Positions 36,262 through 45,636 of a stretch of DNA of 64,000 nucleotides are shown piece by piece. Both the position numbers and the translations under genes were made by a program. Numbering within the stretch: position 1 is the stretch's first letter; each line of letters starts with the position of its first letter. Origin of the DNA: Gramella jeungdoensis (GTDB lineage Bacteria; Bacteroidota; Bacteroidia; Flavobacteriales; Flavobacteriaceae); NCBI RefSeq assembly GCF_023805255.1, contig NZ_JAMSCK010000004.1, positions 1 to 64,000 of the forward strand, in the 5' to 3' direction. The notes under the pieces were generated by a model. The model was not told the DNA's origin. It worked only from the letters and a program-made list of their open reading frames with translations, and made no database searches.

Positions 36262-37148
36262 TAATTTAATTCCAGTTTTTCCCGTAAAGGTAGATTATTA
36301 TTCGAATTTTTATTCCAGTAATCGGTCTTTAAGCGTTGTTTTTTTACCGCTTTTGTAGTTAGAATCCTGGCATTTTCGCCAAAACCGGAGGGATATGATT
36401 CTTCCCATTTTTCGATAGTGTAGGGAAAACTCCGACTGAAATAGATCTTCAGGACTCTATTCAGTTCGGGATATTCCACGCTATAAATGTTCAGTTCTTC
36501 ATCTGTAAAATATTCTCCGAAAGCCGAATATGCCTTAATGGGTTTATGGCTAAGGCGCAGATATTCAAAAGAGGGTATCATCTCAAATTCTCCTACCGGC
36601 AGGTTCTCGGTATCCACTCTTAACCGGGTCCAGATCTCATTTTCAAGATTGACTTGCTTCAGATCCAGATTCTGATCGGCTTCGCCCTGAAAATAGGAGT
36701 GGCTGGATATTTCAAATTTTCTTCTATTGTTTAGTTGCATATAAACCTGGCCGCACCATTCCTGTACCGAAGCGCTTAATTTAAGTGCATGTTGCTCACC
36801 ATTCAAAGGATAGAAACAGCTTTGCATGATATTGTAAGGATAAATTCCGGTGATGAATTTTTTCGTTGAGTTAAGTTTCAGCACAGAAATATTTCGATCA
36901 TTCTGGGAATTGGCTTTTACCTGTTCTTCTGGCAGGAAATCTTCGGTAACATAGATAAGAACAGCTTCCCCTTTTCTAATTTCGCCATATCGGGCCTGCT
37001 CGAGTTCATAAGATGTTATCTCTGCTTCGCCGGTATACCAGTAGTTCTTGAACTCTTCTGAAAGTTCAAAGTTTGGAACTCTGGATTTCTGTTCTCCACA
37101 GGAGAAAAGAAATAAAAGAAGAAGCAAATATCCTGAATACCGCCACAT
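36261..37148 (-). CDS. Conserved lipoprotein of unknown function
   Basis: A 295-residue lipoprotein: hydrophobic signal segment followed by LFSCGEQ, a proper lipobox with Cys17. The mature protein contains WYTGEAEITSYELEQARYGEIRKGEAVLIYVTEDF and IMQSCFYPLNGEQHALKLSASVQEWCGQVYMQLN, which I recall in flavobacterial proteins often mislabelled as septum formation inhibitor Maf because the true maf gene is adjacent. It lies 24 bases after maf and overlaps mscS by one base. Two cysteines in the middle may form a disulfide. Function unknown. Confidence 0.85.
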   Translation of the reverse strand: MWRYSGYLLLLLFLFSCGEQKSRVPNFELSEEFKNYWYTGEAEITSYELEQARYGEIRKGEAVLIYVTEDFLPEEQVKANSQNDRNISVLKLNSTKKFITGIYPYNIMQSCFYPLNGEQHALKLSASVQEWCGQVYMQLNNRRKFEISSHSYFQGEADQNLDLKQVNLENEIWTRLRVDTENLPVGEFEMIPSFEYLRLSHKPIKAYSAFGEYFTDEELNIYSVEYPELNRVLKIYFSRSFPYTIEKWEESYPSGFGENARILTTKAVKKQRLKTDYWNKNSNNNLPLREKLELN

Positions 37149-37172
37149 ATTTTTATTATAAAGTTACAAATT

Positions 37173-37769
37173 TCAGGTTTGCAGCATTTCTTTAAGGGTA
37201 GCATATACCTCATAGGTGGGAAGGCCAACAACATTAAAATAACTTCCCTCGATCTTTCTTATCCCAATAAGGCCTATCCATTCCTGTATGGCATAACCTC
37301 CGGCCTTATCAAAAGGCTTATAATTGCTAACGTAGTATTCGATCTCTTCCGGGGTCAGTTCGGCAAAAAACACATGAGTCTTATGATTCAGTATTTTCTG
37401 GGAACTTTTACCTGTAAAGCAAACCGAAGTGATCACCTCATGTTCCTTCCCGGAAAGGGATCTGATCATTTCAACCGCTTCATCATGATCTGCCGGTTTA
37501 CCCAAGGCATTCCCATCATTATAGACAATAGTATCACTGGTGATAAGAATCTGATTTTCCTTTAAATCATCCTTAAAAGCTTTTGCCTTAAGTGCCGCGA
37601 GATAATCGGTGATTTCTTCTTCCTTTAGATTTTCTGGATATACTTCTTCTACCGGTCTTACATCTATGGTAACGGGAATTTCCAGCTCTTCAAAGAATTT
37701 CTGTCTCCTTGGAGAGCCTGAGGCAAGGATTATCTCATAGTCTTTAAGCAGATCTTTCATCATAATCAT
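37173..37769 (-). CDS. maf: Maf family nucleotide pyrophosphatase
   Basis: House-cleaning enzyme of 198 residues hydrolysing non-canonical or modified nucleoside triphosphates. The nucleotide site IILASGSPRRQKFF is at 13-26, TSDTIVYNDGNALGKP and FDKAGGYAIQEWIG are the other conserved elements, and GSYFNVVGLP closes the fold. The first of three possible ATGs (37769) overlaps the prenyltransferase stop by four bases, which supports coupling; starts at 37763 or 37760 are also possible. Confidence 0.95.
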   Translation of the reverse strand: MIMMKDLLKDYEIILASGSPRRQKFFEELEIPVTIDVRPVEEVYPENLKEEEITDYLAALKAKAFKDDLKENQILITSDTIVYNDGNALGKPADHDEAVEMIRSLSGKEHEVITSVCFTGKSSQKILNHKTHVFFAELTPEEIEYYVSNYKPFDKAGGYAIQEWIGLIGIRKIEGSYFNVVGLPTYEVYATLKEMLQT

Positions 37770-38680
37770 AATAATATAAATTGAAGTAAGCCAATGGATA
37801 TTAAACCGAAGAACAGAACGGCCTTAAGAACCAGGCTCAATCTTGAGTATTCTTTTTTCTTTTCTGCCGTCCAGATATTGATCAGAAAAAACAGGAGGGG
37901 GGCCACTAATAGCAGCAATGTGTAAATTACAGCCTGTATATTTTCAAAAAGGTATTTATAGATATAGAATACGAGGAAGCCCAGGGGGATAAGTGCTATA
38001 GCGAACAATATCTTATTTGTCCTTTTTTTACCTAGTACAATGGGTAGTGTTTTATAACCCGCATTATAATCCCCGTCTATATCTTCCTGGTCTTTTACTA
38101 TTTCCCTCAAAAAGTTTATTAGAAAAGCGAAGATTGAATAATCTATCAGTATCGAAAAGATCACCGATTGTGTTTGCTGATTCTGGTCTGTAATAGCCGG
38201 TAAAAGGTCGTAAAGTCCAACACCAATAGGAACCAGCCCAACAATAATACTAACCAGGATATTTCCCACCAGAATGGTCTGCTGAAACTGGGAATTATAA
38301 AGATAAAGTATGGCAGAACCGAAGATGAAAAATGCTGAAAAGCCCGGTCTTCCAATCGTATTGGAAAGGTAGAATCCAAGCCCGACTCCAATGATATTCA
38401 GAATAAAGAAAAGGCGGTAAGCGACCTTTTCTGATATTTTGTTGTTAATAAGAGTTCGGTTGGGTTTGTTCTTCAGGTCGGCCTTTAAATCAAAGATATC
38501 ATTGATAATGTAGCCTGAAGCGGCTACACAGATCACGGCAAGAACAAGGAGTGAAAACCCTAGCAAATTAAGAGTAATTGCGACACCAAATGGTTCAAAA
38601 AGAGCATATTTTATAAGGTACATGGTAAGCGCGATAAAAATCAGGTTACCCGCTCTTATAAGTTTAAGGAAGCTCAGCAT
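37766..38680 (-). CDS. UbiA family prenyltransferase (geranylgeranylglycerol-phosphate type)
   Basis: Integral membrane enzyme of 304 residues with about eight helices. The first Asp-rich motif NDIFDLKAD is at 60-68 with NKPNRT following; the second, VKDQEDIDGDY, is near 195-205. The pattern and the flavobacterial neighbourhood match proteins labelled geranylgeranylglycerol-phosphate geranylgeranyltransferase, which make archaeal-type ether lipids in archaea; in Bacteroidota the product is not firmly known. It is third in the operon, 2 bases after the KdsC-like gene and overlapping maf by four bases. A menaquinone-type activity is an alternative. Confidence 0.88.
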   Translation of the reverse strand: MLSFLKLIRAGNLIFIALTMYLIKYALFEPFGVAITLNLLGFSLLVLAVICVAASGYIINDIFDLKADLKNKPNRTLINNKISEKVAYRLFFILNIIGVGLGFYLSNTIGRPGFSAFFIFGSAILYLYNSQFQQTILVGNILVSIIVGLVPIGVGLYDLLPAITDQNQQTQSVIFSILIDYSIFAFLINFLREIVKDQEDIDGDYNAGYKTLPIVLGKKRTNKILFAIALIPLGFLVFYIYKYLFENIQAVIYTLLLLVAPLLFFLINIWTAEKKKEYSRLSLVLKAVLFFGLISIGLLQFILL

Positions 38681-38682
38681 AT

Positions 38683-39195
38683 TTAAGGTTTTTCAATCCA
38701 TTTTCCCTGCACCTTCATCACCTGTTCAATTACATCCCGAACGCAGCCTTCACCTCCTTTTTTATGAGAAACGTATAATGATATTTCCTTTACTTCTGGC
38801 GCAGCATCCTGCGGGCAGCAGGGAAGACCAACAAGCTTCATAGGGTAATAATCGGGGATATCGTCTCCCATATAAAGAACTTCATTCGGTTTTATCTGGT
38901 AGATATCAAAGAATTCGTCCATTTGTTCCACCTTGTCGTCTATTCCCAGGTAGATATCGGTAATTCCCAGATCACGAAGGCGTTTTCTAACTCCTTCATT
39001 CTTTCCACCGCTGATGATACAAACAGTGTACCCTGCCTTTTGAGCCATCTTCATGGCATAACCATCTTTGGTATTCATGGTTCTGAGAAGTTCCCCATGG
39101 GTGGAGATCTGTATGGTTCCGTCGGTAAGTACTCCGTCTACGTCAAAAACAAAAGTCTTTATCTGATTGAGATGTTCTTTATAGCTTTTTTCCAT
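38683..39195 (-). CDS. KdsC-like HAD phosphatase
   Basis: C0-type HAD phosphatase of 170 residues, the length of KdsC (3-deoxy-D-manno-octulosonate 8-phosphate phosphatase). Motif I FVFDVDGVLTDGTI has the nucleophile Asp18 and Asp20; motif II is VCIISGGK, and motif IV GDDIPDYYPM. KdsC supplies free Kdo for the KdsB reaction encoded at 19.5 kb. Its start overlaps the end of the DUF2520 gene by 17 bases. Relatives of this size can also act on other sugar phosphates (for example sialic acid phosphate), so the exact substrate is inferred. Confidence 0.88.
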   Translation of the reverse strand: MEKSYKEHLNQIKTFVFDVDGVLTDGTIQISTHGELLRTMNTKDGYAMKMAQKAGYTVCIISGGKNEGVRKRLRDLGITDIYLGIDDKVEQMDEFFDIYQIKPNEVLYMGDDIPDYYPMKLVGLPCCPQDAAPEVKEISLYVSHKKGGEGCVRDVIEQVMKVQGKWIEKP

Positions 39196-39940
39196 GCAAT
39201 TTCTGTATAGAGTCGGTTAAAATAGTATATATTTTTTTCTGATCATCATCCAGCATTTCCAGATGAGCCGATATGGTTTTTTGATCATTACGAAGCGCCG
39301 GTCCTGTTTGTGAGGAGAAGGGCGGTAAGGTTTCGATCTTATTGGCTGTTTCTTTAATTAGAGGTTGCAAAATCTTAAAAGGTAGCTCATTCTTTTCGCA
39401 ATAATCGGCTGCCAGAGCGTACAAATGATTCGTGAAATTGTTGACGAAAACCGCGGCAAGATGTAAGGCCTTTCGCTGCTTTGAACTTACCTCAAAGATG
39501 TTATCGCTTATCGCTGAGGCTATCTTTTTCAGGAATTCAAGATTCTTAGCAGAATTTGCCTCAAGACATACCGGAACCTCTTTAAAATTTACAGGTTTGT
39601 TCTTAGAAAAGGTCTGTAAGGGATAAAAAACGCCGTGATTTTCAAATAATGAAAGCTCAGTTAGAGGTATGCTGCCGGAACAATGAGCAAAAACAGCCTT
39701 ATTGTCCGGTATTTTTTCAGCGATCTTCCGGATGGCTTCATCCTTTACGGCGAGCAGGTACAGGTCAGCTTTTTTAAGCTGCTCAAGATTTGAAGTTCTT
39801 TTCTCTGGTTCATTTACAAAATTAAGATGTTCGTGATTACGGTTATATACCTGGACCACATCCACTTCCTTTGCTTTGGAAAACGTCTGGTAGAGGTGGC
39901 TTGAAACGTTTCCGGCACCAATGATAATCACTTTAATCAT
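39179..39940 (-). CDS. Rossmann-fold DUF2520 protein
   Basis: A 253-residue protein with an N-terminal NAD(P)-binding fold (VIIIGAGNVSSHLYQTF, with a regular GxGxxxxxL pattern, and AVKDEAI) and a C-terminal helical DUF2520 domain (YPLQTFSKN, then LHLAAVFVNNFTNHLYALA). It resembles pyrroline carboxylate reductase or 6-phosphogluconate dehydrogenase-like proteins, but the activity of the group is not known. It heads the operon DUF2520, KdsC-like, UbiA, Maf, lipoprotein, MscS, an order I recognise from other Flavobacteriaceae. Confidence 0.88.
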   Translation of the reverse strand: MIKVIIIGAGNVSSHLYQTFSKAKEVDVVQVYNRNHEHLNFVNEPEKRTSNLEQLKKADLYLLAVKDEAIRKIAEKIPDNKAVFAHCSGSIPLTELSLFENHGVFYPLQTFSKNKPVNFKEVPVCLEANSAKNLEFLKKIASAISDNIFEVSSKQRKALHLAAVFVNNFTNHLYALAADYCEKNELPFKILQPLIKETANKIETLPPFSSQTGPALRNDQKTISAHLEMLDDDQKKIYTILTDSIQKLHGKKL

Positions 39941-40035
39941 GTGGCTAAAATACCAAAATTTTCATGCAGCTGAAATTAACATTCGTAGAGTGTAGATTGA
40001 ATTGCCAATAAGCGGGGAAACTCATAATAAATCGT

Positions 40036-40043
40036 TAAATTTG
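40036..40043 (+). promoter_or_regulatory. -7 promoter box for the cytochrome c assembly gene
   Basis: TAAATTTG, an exact TAnnTTTG match, 26 bases upstream of the ATG at 40070. No -33 box at canonical spacing. Confidence 0.55.
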
Positions 40044-40069
40044 CAGCCGTTAAAATTGACAGTTCTTCC

Positions 40070-43000
40070 ATGCAGAAAAAAATAGCCTCTATCCTTTTTT
40101 CTACCCGAATAATGGCCGTCTTATTTATCGTTTTTGCAGTCGCAATGGCCATGGGTACATTCATAGAAAGTTGGTACAGTATAGAAACCGCCCGTATATT
40201 AATCTATAACACCTGGTGGTTTGAAGGAATCATGCTTTTCCTTTTAATTAATTTCCTGGGAAACATTAACCGTTATCAGCTTTATAAAAAAGGAAAATGG
40301 AGCGCACTCGTGCTTCACCTTTCATTTATACTTATCCTGATTGGTGCTTTTGTCACTCGGTATATTAGTTATGAAGGTATTATGCCCATCAGGGAAGGAG
40401 AAACAACCAATAAGATTCTAACCCATGAAACCTATTTCACTTTTTTCATAGACGGAGAGATCGATGGGCAGCCCAGACGAAGGGTTCTTCAGGAAAAAGT
40501 GCTTTTCGGGCCTGAAGTAGAAAATGATTATGTTCTGAATACTGACTATAACGGTCAACCGGTAAGTTTTGAAGTCACCAATTTCATTCATGGTGCAGAA
40601 GAAACACTGGTGCCTACAGAAGATGGAGAGACTTATCTGAAGATAGTTGAAGCCGGAGACGGACAAAGGCATGACCATTATTTAAAAGAAGGAGAGGTAA
40701 GTAACATCCATAATGTTCTTTTCACTTTGAACAGTCCGCAGGAAGGTGCTATAAATATTCAACTCACGGAAGATGGAAAATACTTTATAGATTCTCCATT
40801 TGAGGGAACATATATGAGAATGGCCGATCAGGAGCAGGGAGAGTTGTTAAAAGATTCTATTCAAACCCTAAACCTGAGATCGCTCTATAATATCGGGAAT
40901 ATGCAGTTCGTGATCCCTGAGCCTGCGATCAAAGGTGAATATGATGTGGTTCCTACCAACCCTAAGACAAAAGAAGATCTCGATGCAGTAACCTTAAAGA
41001 TATCTTCTGAAGGTGAATCAGAAACTCTTACCCTTCTTGGTGGTCAGGGAACAGTTGCCGATCCAACTCAGATAAATCTGGCAGGGTTGGAGATCTTTTT
41101 GAATTATGGATCCATTCAACGAGAATTACCTTTCGCATTAAAACTAAATGATTTTATTGCTGAAAAATACCCTGGGACAGCCGACAGGGAGACCCCAGGT
41201 TATGCTTCATTCAAAAGTAAAGTTGAGATTATTGAAGAAGGCCAACCTGATAAGCCTTATGATATTTATATGAACCACGTACTGGATCATAAAGGTTTTC
41301 GGTTCTTTCAGTCAAGCTTTCATCCTGATGAAAAAGGAACTATACTTTCTGTCAATCATGATTTTTGGGGAACCTGGATCACTTATATAGGTTACTTCCT
41401 TCTTTATTTTGGACTTATGTGGATACTATTCGATAAGAATTCAAGATTTGGTCATTTAGAGCAGATGCTTGACAAGATCAAGAAAAAGAAAAAATCCCTG
41501 GCCAGCCTTTTAATTCTTATTAGTTGTTCGTTCGGAATGAATGCGCAACAGGACGGGCATGATCATGTTAAGACCAGCAACAATCAAATAGACAGTATTA
41601 TAAAAGCAAATGCTGTTAAGCCTGAACACGCTGAAAAATTCGGACGGCTTATTATCCAGGATGCGGGCGGAAGAATGAAACCTGCGAACACTTATTCTTC
41701 AGAGTTGTTAAGAAAACTTAGTAAGAGTGATGAATATGAAGGTTTAAACTCAGATCAGGTCCTGGTTTCCATGACCGAAAATCCTGTTTTCTGGTACCAG
41801 GCACCGCTTATATATGTACAGAAGAAAAATGATAGTTTACATCATATTCTGGATGTTGAGGAGGGCAAGAAATATTTATCGCTTACCGATTTCTTTGATC
41901 AAAAAGGCGCCTATAAACTGTCTCCTTATCTTGAAGATGCCTATCGTGCTGCGGTTCCTAATAAATTCCAGAAGGATTTTATTGAGACCGATAAGAAAGT
42001 AAATCTTCTATACCAGGCTTTACAGGGAAAGGTCCTGAAGATATTTCCTGTGCCTGGGGACGAGAATAACGAGTGGATATCTTATCCCGAAGTTGATGAG
42101 GCAAATCTGAAAGGAATGGATTCGGTTTATACAAAACAGATCCTTCCGCTTTACATGAATGCCTTGCGAACTGCTCGTAAGACAGGTGATTATGAAAAGG
42201 CCGATCAGTATCTGGAAAGTATACACAGCTATCAGAAGAAATTTGGAGCTGAGGTGATGCCCTCTAAAGAGAAGATTAAGGCAGAACTGATCTATAATGA
42301 ATATGATATTTTCAGAAGTCTTTTCTGGTTGTATATGCTGGCAGGCTCGGTAATGCTGCTATTTGTGATCGTTCAGATCTTTAAAGATAATAAGTTCGTA
42401 AGAGGACTAATATATACGGGTGCCGGAGCAATAATAATTCTTTTTGTACTTCATACTGCTGGACTTGCAGCAAGATGGTATATTTCTGGTCATGCGCCCT
42501 GGAGTGATGCATACGAATCCATGATCTATGTAGCCTGGGCTACGATGTTCTTTGGTCTTGCCTTTGGTAGAAAATCCAACCTTACGATCGCTTCAACAGC
42601 CTTTGTAGCTTCGATGATCCTGATGATCGCCCACTGGAACTGGATGGATCCTGCAATTGCCAATCTGCAGCCAGTACTTAATTCTTACTGGCTAATGATA
42701 CATGTGTCGGTAATCGTGGGAAGTTACGGTCCGTTTACTTTGGGAATGATTTTGGGAGTTGTAGCACTGATCTTAATGATCCTCACTACCGAAAAGAACA
42801 AGGAAAAAATGGAGATCAATATCCATGAGATCACTGTGATCACGGAGATGGCCCTTACCGTTGGTCTTGTTATGCTTACTATTGGCAACTTCCTTGGAGG
42901 GCAGTGGGCCAATGAAAGTTGGGGAAGATACTGGGGCTGGGATCCAAAAGAAACCTGGGCTCTTATAAGCATCATGGTCTATGCTTTTGTGATACATATG

Positions 43001-43234
43001 AGGCTGGTTCCAGGCCTTAGAAGTAGATGGTTCTTTAATCTTATGGCAATTGTGGCCTTTGCAAGTATTATGATGACCTATTTCGGGGTGAACTTTTACC
43101 TGGCAGGACTTCACTCGTATGCCAGCGGGGATAAGGTGATCACTCCAAGTTTCGTTTATTATTCAGTTGCAGTAGTGGCAGTGCTGGGAGCGGTTTCCTA
43201 CTGGAAGTTCAAAAAGCACTTTTCGAAGAAATAA
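40070..43234 (+). CDS. Fused ResB/CcsA cytochrome c biogenesis protein
   Basis: A 1054-residue inner-membrane protein for system II haem delivery and attachment to apocytochromes c. N-terminal ResB-like half: helices at about 13-32, 50-66 and 77-98, TFIESWYS, a large periplasmic domain (about 110-440) and another helix near 440-460. A second signal-like segment (SLASLLILISCSFGMNAQQ, about 475-493) precedes a further periplasmic domain. The C-terminal CcsA half has eight or so helices and the tryptophan-rich haem motif WGRYWGWDPKETWA (about 950-965) flanked by conserved His residues. Fusion of the two halves is normal in Bacteroidota. It is monocistronic, with its own -7 box and a strong terminator. 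Confidence 0.95.
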   Translation: MQKKIASILFSTRIMAVLFIVFAVAMAMGTFIESWYSIETARILIYNTWWFEGIMLFLLINFLGNINRYQLYKKGKWSALVLHLSFILILIGAFVTRYISYEGIMPIREGETTNKILTHETYFTFFIDGEIDGQPRRRVLQEKVLFGPEVENDYVLNTDYNGQPVSFEVTNFIHGAEETLVPTEDGETYLKIVEAGDGQRHDHYLKEGEVSNIHNVLFTLNSPQEGAINIQLTEDGKYFIDSPFEGTYMRMADQEQGELLKDSIQTLNLRSLYNIGNMQFVIPEPAIKGEYDVVPTNPKTKEDLDAVTLKISSEGESETLTLLGGQGTVADPTQINLAGLEIFLNYGSIQRELPFALKLNDFIAEKYPGTADRETPGYASFKSKVEIIEEGQPDKPYDIYMNHVLDHKGFRFFQSSFHPDEKGTILSVNHDFWGTWITYIGYFLLYFGLMWILFDKNSRFGHLEQMLDKIKKKKKSLASLLILISCSFGMNAQQDGHDHVKTSNNQIDSIIKANAVKPEHAEKFGRLIIQDAGGRMKPANTYSSELLRKLSKSDEYEGLNSDQVLVSMTENPVFWYQAPLIYVQKKNDSLHHILDVEEGKKYLSLTDFFDQKGAYKLSPYLEDAYRAAVPNKFQKDFIETDKKVNLLYQALQGKVLKIFPVPGDENNEWISYPEVDEANLKGMDSVYTKQILPLYMNALRTARKTGDYEKADQYLESIHSYQKKFGAEVMPSKEKIKAELIYNEYDIFRSLFWLYMLAGSVMLLFVIVQIFKDNKFVRGLIYTGAGAIIILFVLHTAGLAARWYISGHAPWSDAYESMIYVAWATMFFGLAFGRKSNLTIASTAFVASMILMIAHWNWMDPAIANLQPVLNSYWLMIHVSVIVGSYGPFTLGMILGVVALILMILTTEKNKEKMEINIHEITVITEMALTVGLVMLTIGNFLGGQWANESWGRYWGWDPKETWALISIMVYAFVIHMRLVPGLRSRWFFNLMAIVAFASIMMTYFGVNFYLAGLHSYASGDKVITPSFVYYSVAVVAVLGAVSYWKFKKHFSKK

Positions 43235-43250
43235 TTTGATTTAATTGATA

Positions 43251-43283
43251 AAAAAAAGCCCCGAGTAAATCGGGGCTTTTTTT
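43251..43283. terminator. Bidirectional terminator between ccs and fumC
   Basis: Perfect stem AGCCCCGA/TCGGGGCT with loop GTAAA, flanked by seven As on the left and seven Ts on the right, so it can end both the plus-strand cytochrome c assembly transcript and the minus-strand fumC transcript. Confidence 0.92.
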
Positions 43284-43302
43284 GTTGTGGTTATTTAAAG
43301 AA

Positions 43303-44700
43303 CTATTTTAAATTCCCAACCATATCTTTGGGATCTACCCATTCGTCAAACTGTTCCTCAGTAACATAACCAAGGTTTACCGCTTCTTCTCTGAGGGTTG
43401 TACCATTTTTATGTGCTGTATTGGCGATCTCTGCAGCTTTGTAATAACCAATCTTCGTGTTTAGAGCAGTTACAAGCATTAAAGAGTTATTCAAATGCTC
43501 CTTAATTCTTGGAGTATTTGCTTCGATCCCATTGGCACAGTGCTCTTCAAATGAAACACATGCATCACCAAGGAGCTGAGCACTTTGTAATAGTGCATTG
43601 GCCATTACAGGTTTAAAAACATTGAGTTCAAATTGTCCCTGCATTCCACCAATGCTCATAGTGGTATCATTTCCTATTACCTGCGCGCAAACCATGGTTA
43701 ATGCTTCACACTGGGTAGGATTTACTTTACCTGGCATAATGGACGAGCCTGGCTCGTTCGCGGGGATATTGATCTCTCCGATCCCACTTCTTGGCCCTGA
43801 AGCAAGCATTCTAATATCGTTTCCAATTTTATTAAGGGAAACAGCCAGTTGTTTCAATGCTCCATGAGTCTCAACAAAAGCATCGTGCGCTGCAAGAGCC
43901 TCAAATTTGTTTCCGGCAGAAACAAAAGGCATTTCGGTAAATTTTGCGATAAATTCAGCTACTCTTTTCGAGTAACCTTTTGGAGTATTTAATCCTGTAC
44001 CAACGGCGGTTCCGCCAAGCGCGAGTTCTGCAAGGTGTGGAAGCGTATTTTCAAGAGCTCTGATCCCATAATCAAGCTGTGCCACATATCCGCTGAATTC
44101 CTGACCCAGGGTTAGGGGAGTGGCATCCATAAAGTGGGTACGACCTATTTTTACGGTATTCTTGAACTCCTCCGATTTTTTCTTAAGAGTATTCCTCAAT
44201 TTTCTAAGCCCGGGAAGGGTGACTTTAGTTACCTTTTTATAGGCAGCGATATGCATGCCGGTTGGGAAAGTATCATTTGAGGATTGTGATTTATTAACAT
44301 CATCATTTGGCTGAAGCGTTTTCTCACCCTCGCCAATTTTTTTACCTGCGAGCTGATGCGCACGATTAGCAATCACTTCATTCATATTCATATTGCTCTG
44401 GGTACCGCTACCGGTTTGCCAGATCACCAAAGGAAACTGATCATCGTGTTTACCTTCAAGTATCTCATCACAAACCTTTGCTATTAGGTCTCTCTTGTCA
44501 ACCGGAAGAACTCCTAGTTCACAGTTTGTATAAGCAGCTGCCTTTTTGAGATAGGCGAAGCCATATATAATATCCAAAGGCATCGAAGCAGCAGGGCCGA
44601 TCTTAAAATTATTCCTGGAGCGCTCGGTTTGGGCACCCCATAGTTTATCTGAAGGAACCTTTACTTCCCCCATGGTATCTTTCTCTATTCTGTAATCCAT
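43303..44700 (-). CDS. fumC: Class II fumarate hydratase
   Basis: Iron-independent fumarase of the TCA cycle, 465 residues, homotetramer in the cytosol. Conserved regions of the superfamily: [23 protein letters not shown] near the start, [29 protein letters not shown], the TxxxxS region around [18 protein letters not shown] with the catalytic His, and the signature [13 protein letters not shown]. The FumC tail [15 protein letters not shown] is present, distinguishing it from aspartase and argininosuccinate lyase. A -7 box lies 22 bases upstream of the start. Confidence 0.97.
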   Translation of the reverse strand: MDYRIEKDTMGEVKVPSDKLWGAQTERSRNNFKIGPAASMPLDIIYGFAYLKKAAAYTNCELGVLPVDKRDLIAKVCDEILEGKHDDQFPLVIWQTGSGTQSNMNMNEVIANRAHQLAGKKIGEGEKTLQPNDDVNKSQSSNDTFPTGMHIAAYKKVTKVTLPGLRKLRNTLKKKSEEFKNTVKIGRTHFMDATPLTLGQEFSGYVAQLDYGIRALENTLPHLAELALGGTAVGTGLNTPKGYSKRVAEFIAKFTEMPFVSAGNKFEALAAHDAFVETHGALKQLAVSLNKIGNDIRMLASGPRSGIGEINIPANEPGSSIMPGKVNPTQCEALTMVCAQVIGNDTTMSIGGMQGQFELNVFKPVMANALLQSAQLLGDACVSFEEHCANGIEANTPRIKEHLNNSLMLVTALNTKIGYYKAAEIANTAHKNGTTLREEAVNLGYVTEEQFDEWVDPKDMVGNLK

Positions 44701-44722
44701 AATGCTAAAATTGGTTGCAGAG

Positions 44723-44730
44723 CAAAGTTA
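44723..44730 (-). promoter_or_regulatory. -7 promoter box for fumC
   Basis: Minus-strand TAACTTTG, an exact match to TAnnTTTG, 22 bases upstream of the start codon. No clear -33 element. Confidence 0.5.
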
Positions 44731-44985
44731 AGATTTAGCGGGTTTCTTGCCGAAAAAAAGACTTAAAATTAGAACTTAATTTTAATGAAAACCTGATTTC
44801 ATTCAATTTCAAATCGTTCAAAATGATTGTTTAATACTTACAGGAATGTGAATTCAGGAAATATGACCTAATAATCATTTTTTCAATAGTTATCTGATTA
44901 TTAACAAGTGTTTAGGTTTCTAGAGAAGGTGTCCCAAAGTAAAAAAAGAATTTAATTTTTGAATTATTAGACAGGGAATTCCATA

Positions 44986-45021
44986 AAAAAGGGATTATAA
45001 TCATGATTATAATCCCTTTTT
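44986..45021. repeat. Perfect 36-bp palindrome, terminator-like
   Basis: Left arm AAAAAGGGATTATAATCA, right arm its exact reverse complement, with no unpaired loop bases in DNA. The A-tract and T-tract ends make it look like a bidirectional rho-independent terminator, yet the neighbours are transcribed away from it. It could also be an operator or cruciform site. Confidence 0.7.
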
Positions 45022-45256
45022 ATCCATTCAGCCCTTTTAATTTGGCTGATATTTGTAATATCCTGAAATTTAATTAGTCAGATGTCTTGGGGGAGACCTT
45101 TGACTGATAAAATTCAAGGTCGGCTAAAATTAATTAACTTATATGCTTAAACAAAATGAAAACAAATATTTAACATTAATTAAAATTTTAGCTTAAGAAT
45201 AATGGTCTTATTCCATATTTTTAATTAACGAAGCAGCGAAAAAATACCAACTTTAA

Positions 45257-45283
45257 GCTTAAATATGATTAAGCGCTTTTTTT
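45257..45283 (+). terminator. Weak terminator-like hairpin
   Basis: Stem GCTTAA/TTAAGC, loop ATATGA, then GC and seven Ts. Stability is low, and no gene is known to end here; it may close a short plus-strand RNA. Confidence 0.3.
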
Positions 45284-45400
45284 ATTAAACACAAGTCTAC
45301 TGTCTTATTAAATAAGTGGGAGCTTTAATTTTAAAACGGCTTAAAAGAGTTAGCCGATATTCTAAACCATAATCAGAGGTATTAAAAAATTAAGTATTTC

Positions 45401-45432
45401 TTGTGATAAGCCGGTTAGACTTTATATCTTTG
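45401..45432 (+). promoter_or_regulatory. Promoter for the 58-residue membrane protein
   Basis: TTG (45401-45403), a 21-base spacer, then TATCTTTG (45425-45432), an exact -7 match. It is one of the two best Bacteroidota-type promoters in the window and lies 27 bases upstream of the small gene. Confidence 0.7.
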
Positions 45433-45459
45433 ACCAGATTCTAATCAAACCTGACTGTT

Positions 45460-45636
45460 ATGTTCGAATTCGATCAATATCTTGGTTTCTTAGCGTTTTT
45501 GGTGATTCTTACCATGGGTTTCTGGTTAATGATCTTTCTAATGGCTTTTCTTCCTTACTGGATAGGAGGTTCAGTTGGAGAGTTGATCAAAGAAAAACGT
45601 GAAGCACGCAAAAAAGCTAAAGCGGAAAAAGCATAA
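45460..45636 (+). CDS. 58-residue membrane protein
   Basis: A small protein just under common length cut-offs. It reads MFEFDQYLGFLAFLVILTMG, a hydrophobic segment through about residue 34 that can span the membrane once or as a hairpin, LPYWIGGSVGEL, and a strongly basic, charged tail (IKEKREARKKAKAEKA). It has its own promoter (TTG, 21 bases, TATCTTTG) and a strong terminator beginning at its stop codon, so it forms a complete one-gene unit. I do not recognise a named family; the tail could bind nucleic acid or acidic phospholipid heads. The clear transcription signals argue strongly that it is real. Confidence 0.82.
   Translation: MFEFDQYLGFLAFLVILTMGFWLMIFLMAFLPYWIGGSVGELIKEKREARKKAKAEKA

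Larger units (their letters stand above)
44731..45400. other. Gene-poor intergenic region with several hairpins
   Basis: About 670 bases with no credible protein gene on either strand. Structured elements: a 36-bp perfect palindrome (44986-45021), a two-part hairpin AGTCA/TGACT with GTCT/AGAC around a TGGGGG loop (45076-45105), and a GCTTAA/TTAAGC hairpin running into a T-run (45257-45283). The surrounding sequence is very AT-rich. The flanking genes diverge, so terminator-like structures here imply either an unannotated RNA or a regulatory site. Confidence 0.6.

Noticed and set aside
40418-43114. Several minus-strand open frames inside the cytochrome c assembly gene
   Set aside because: They lie wholly within a long, well-supported plus-strand gene and show no domain or signal features.
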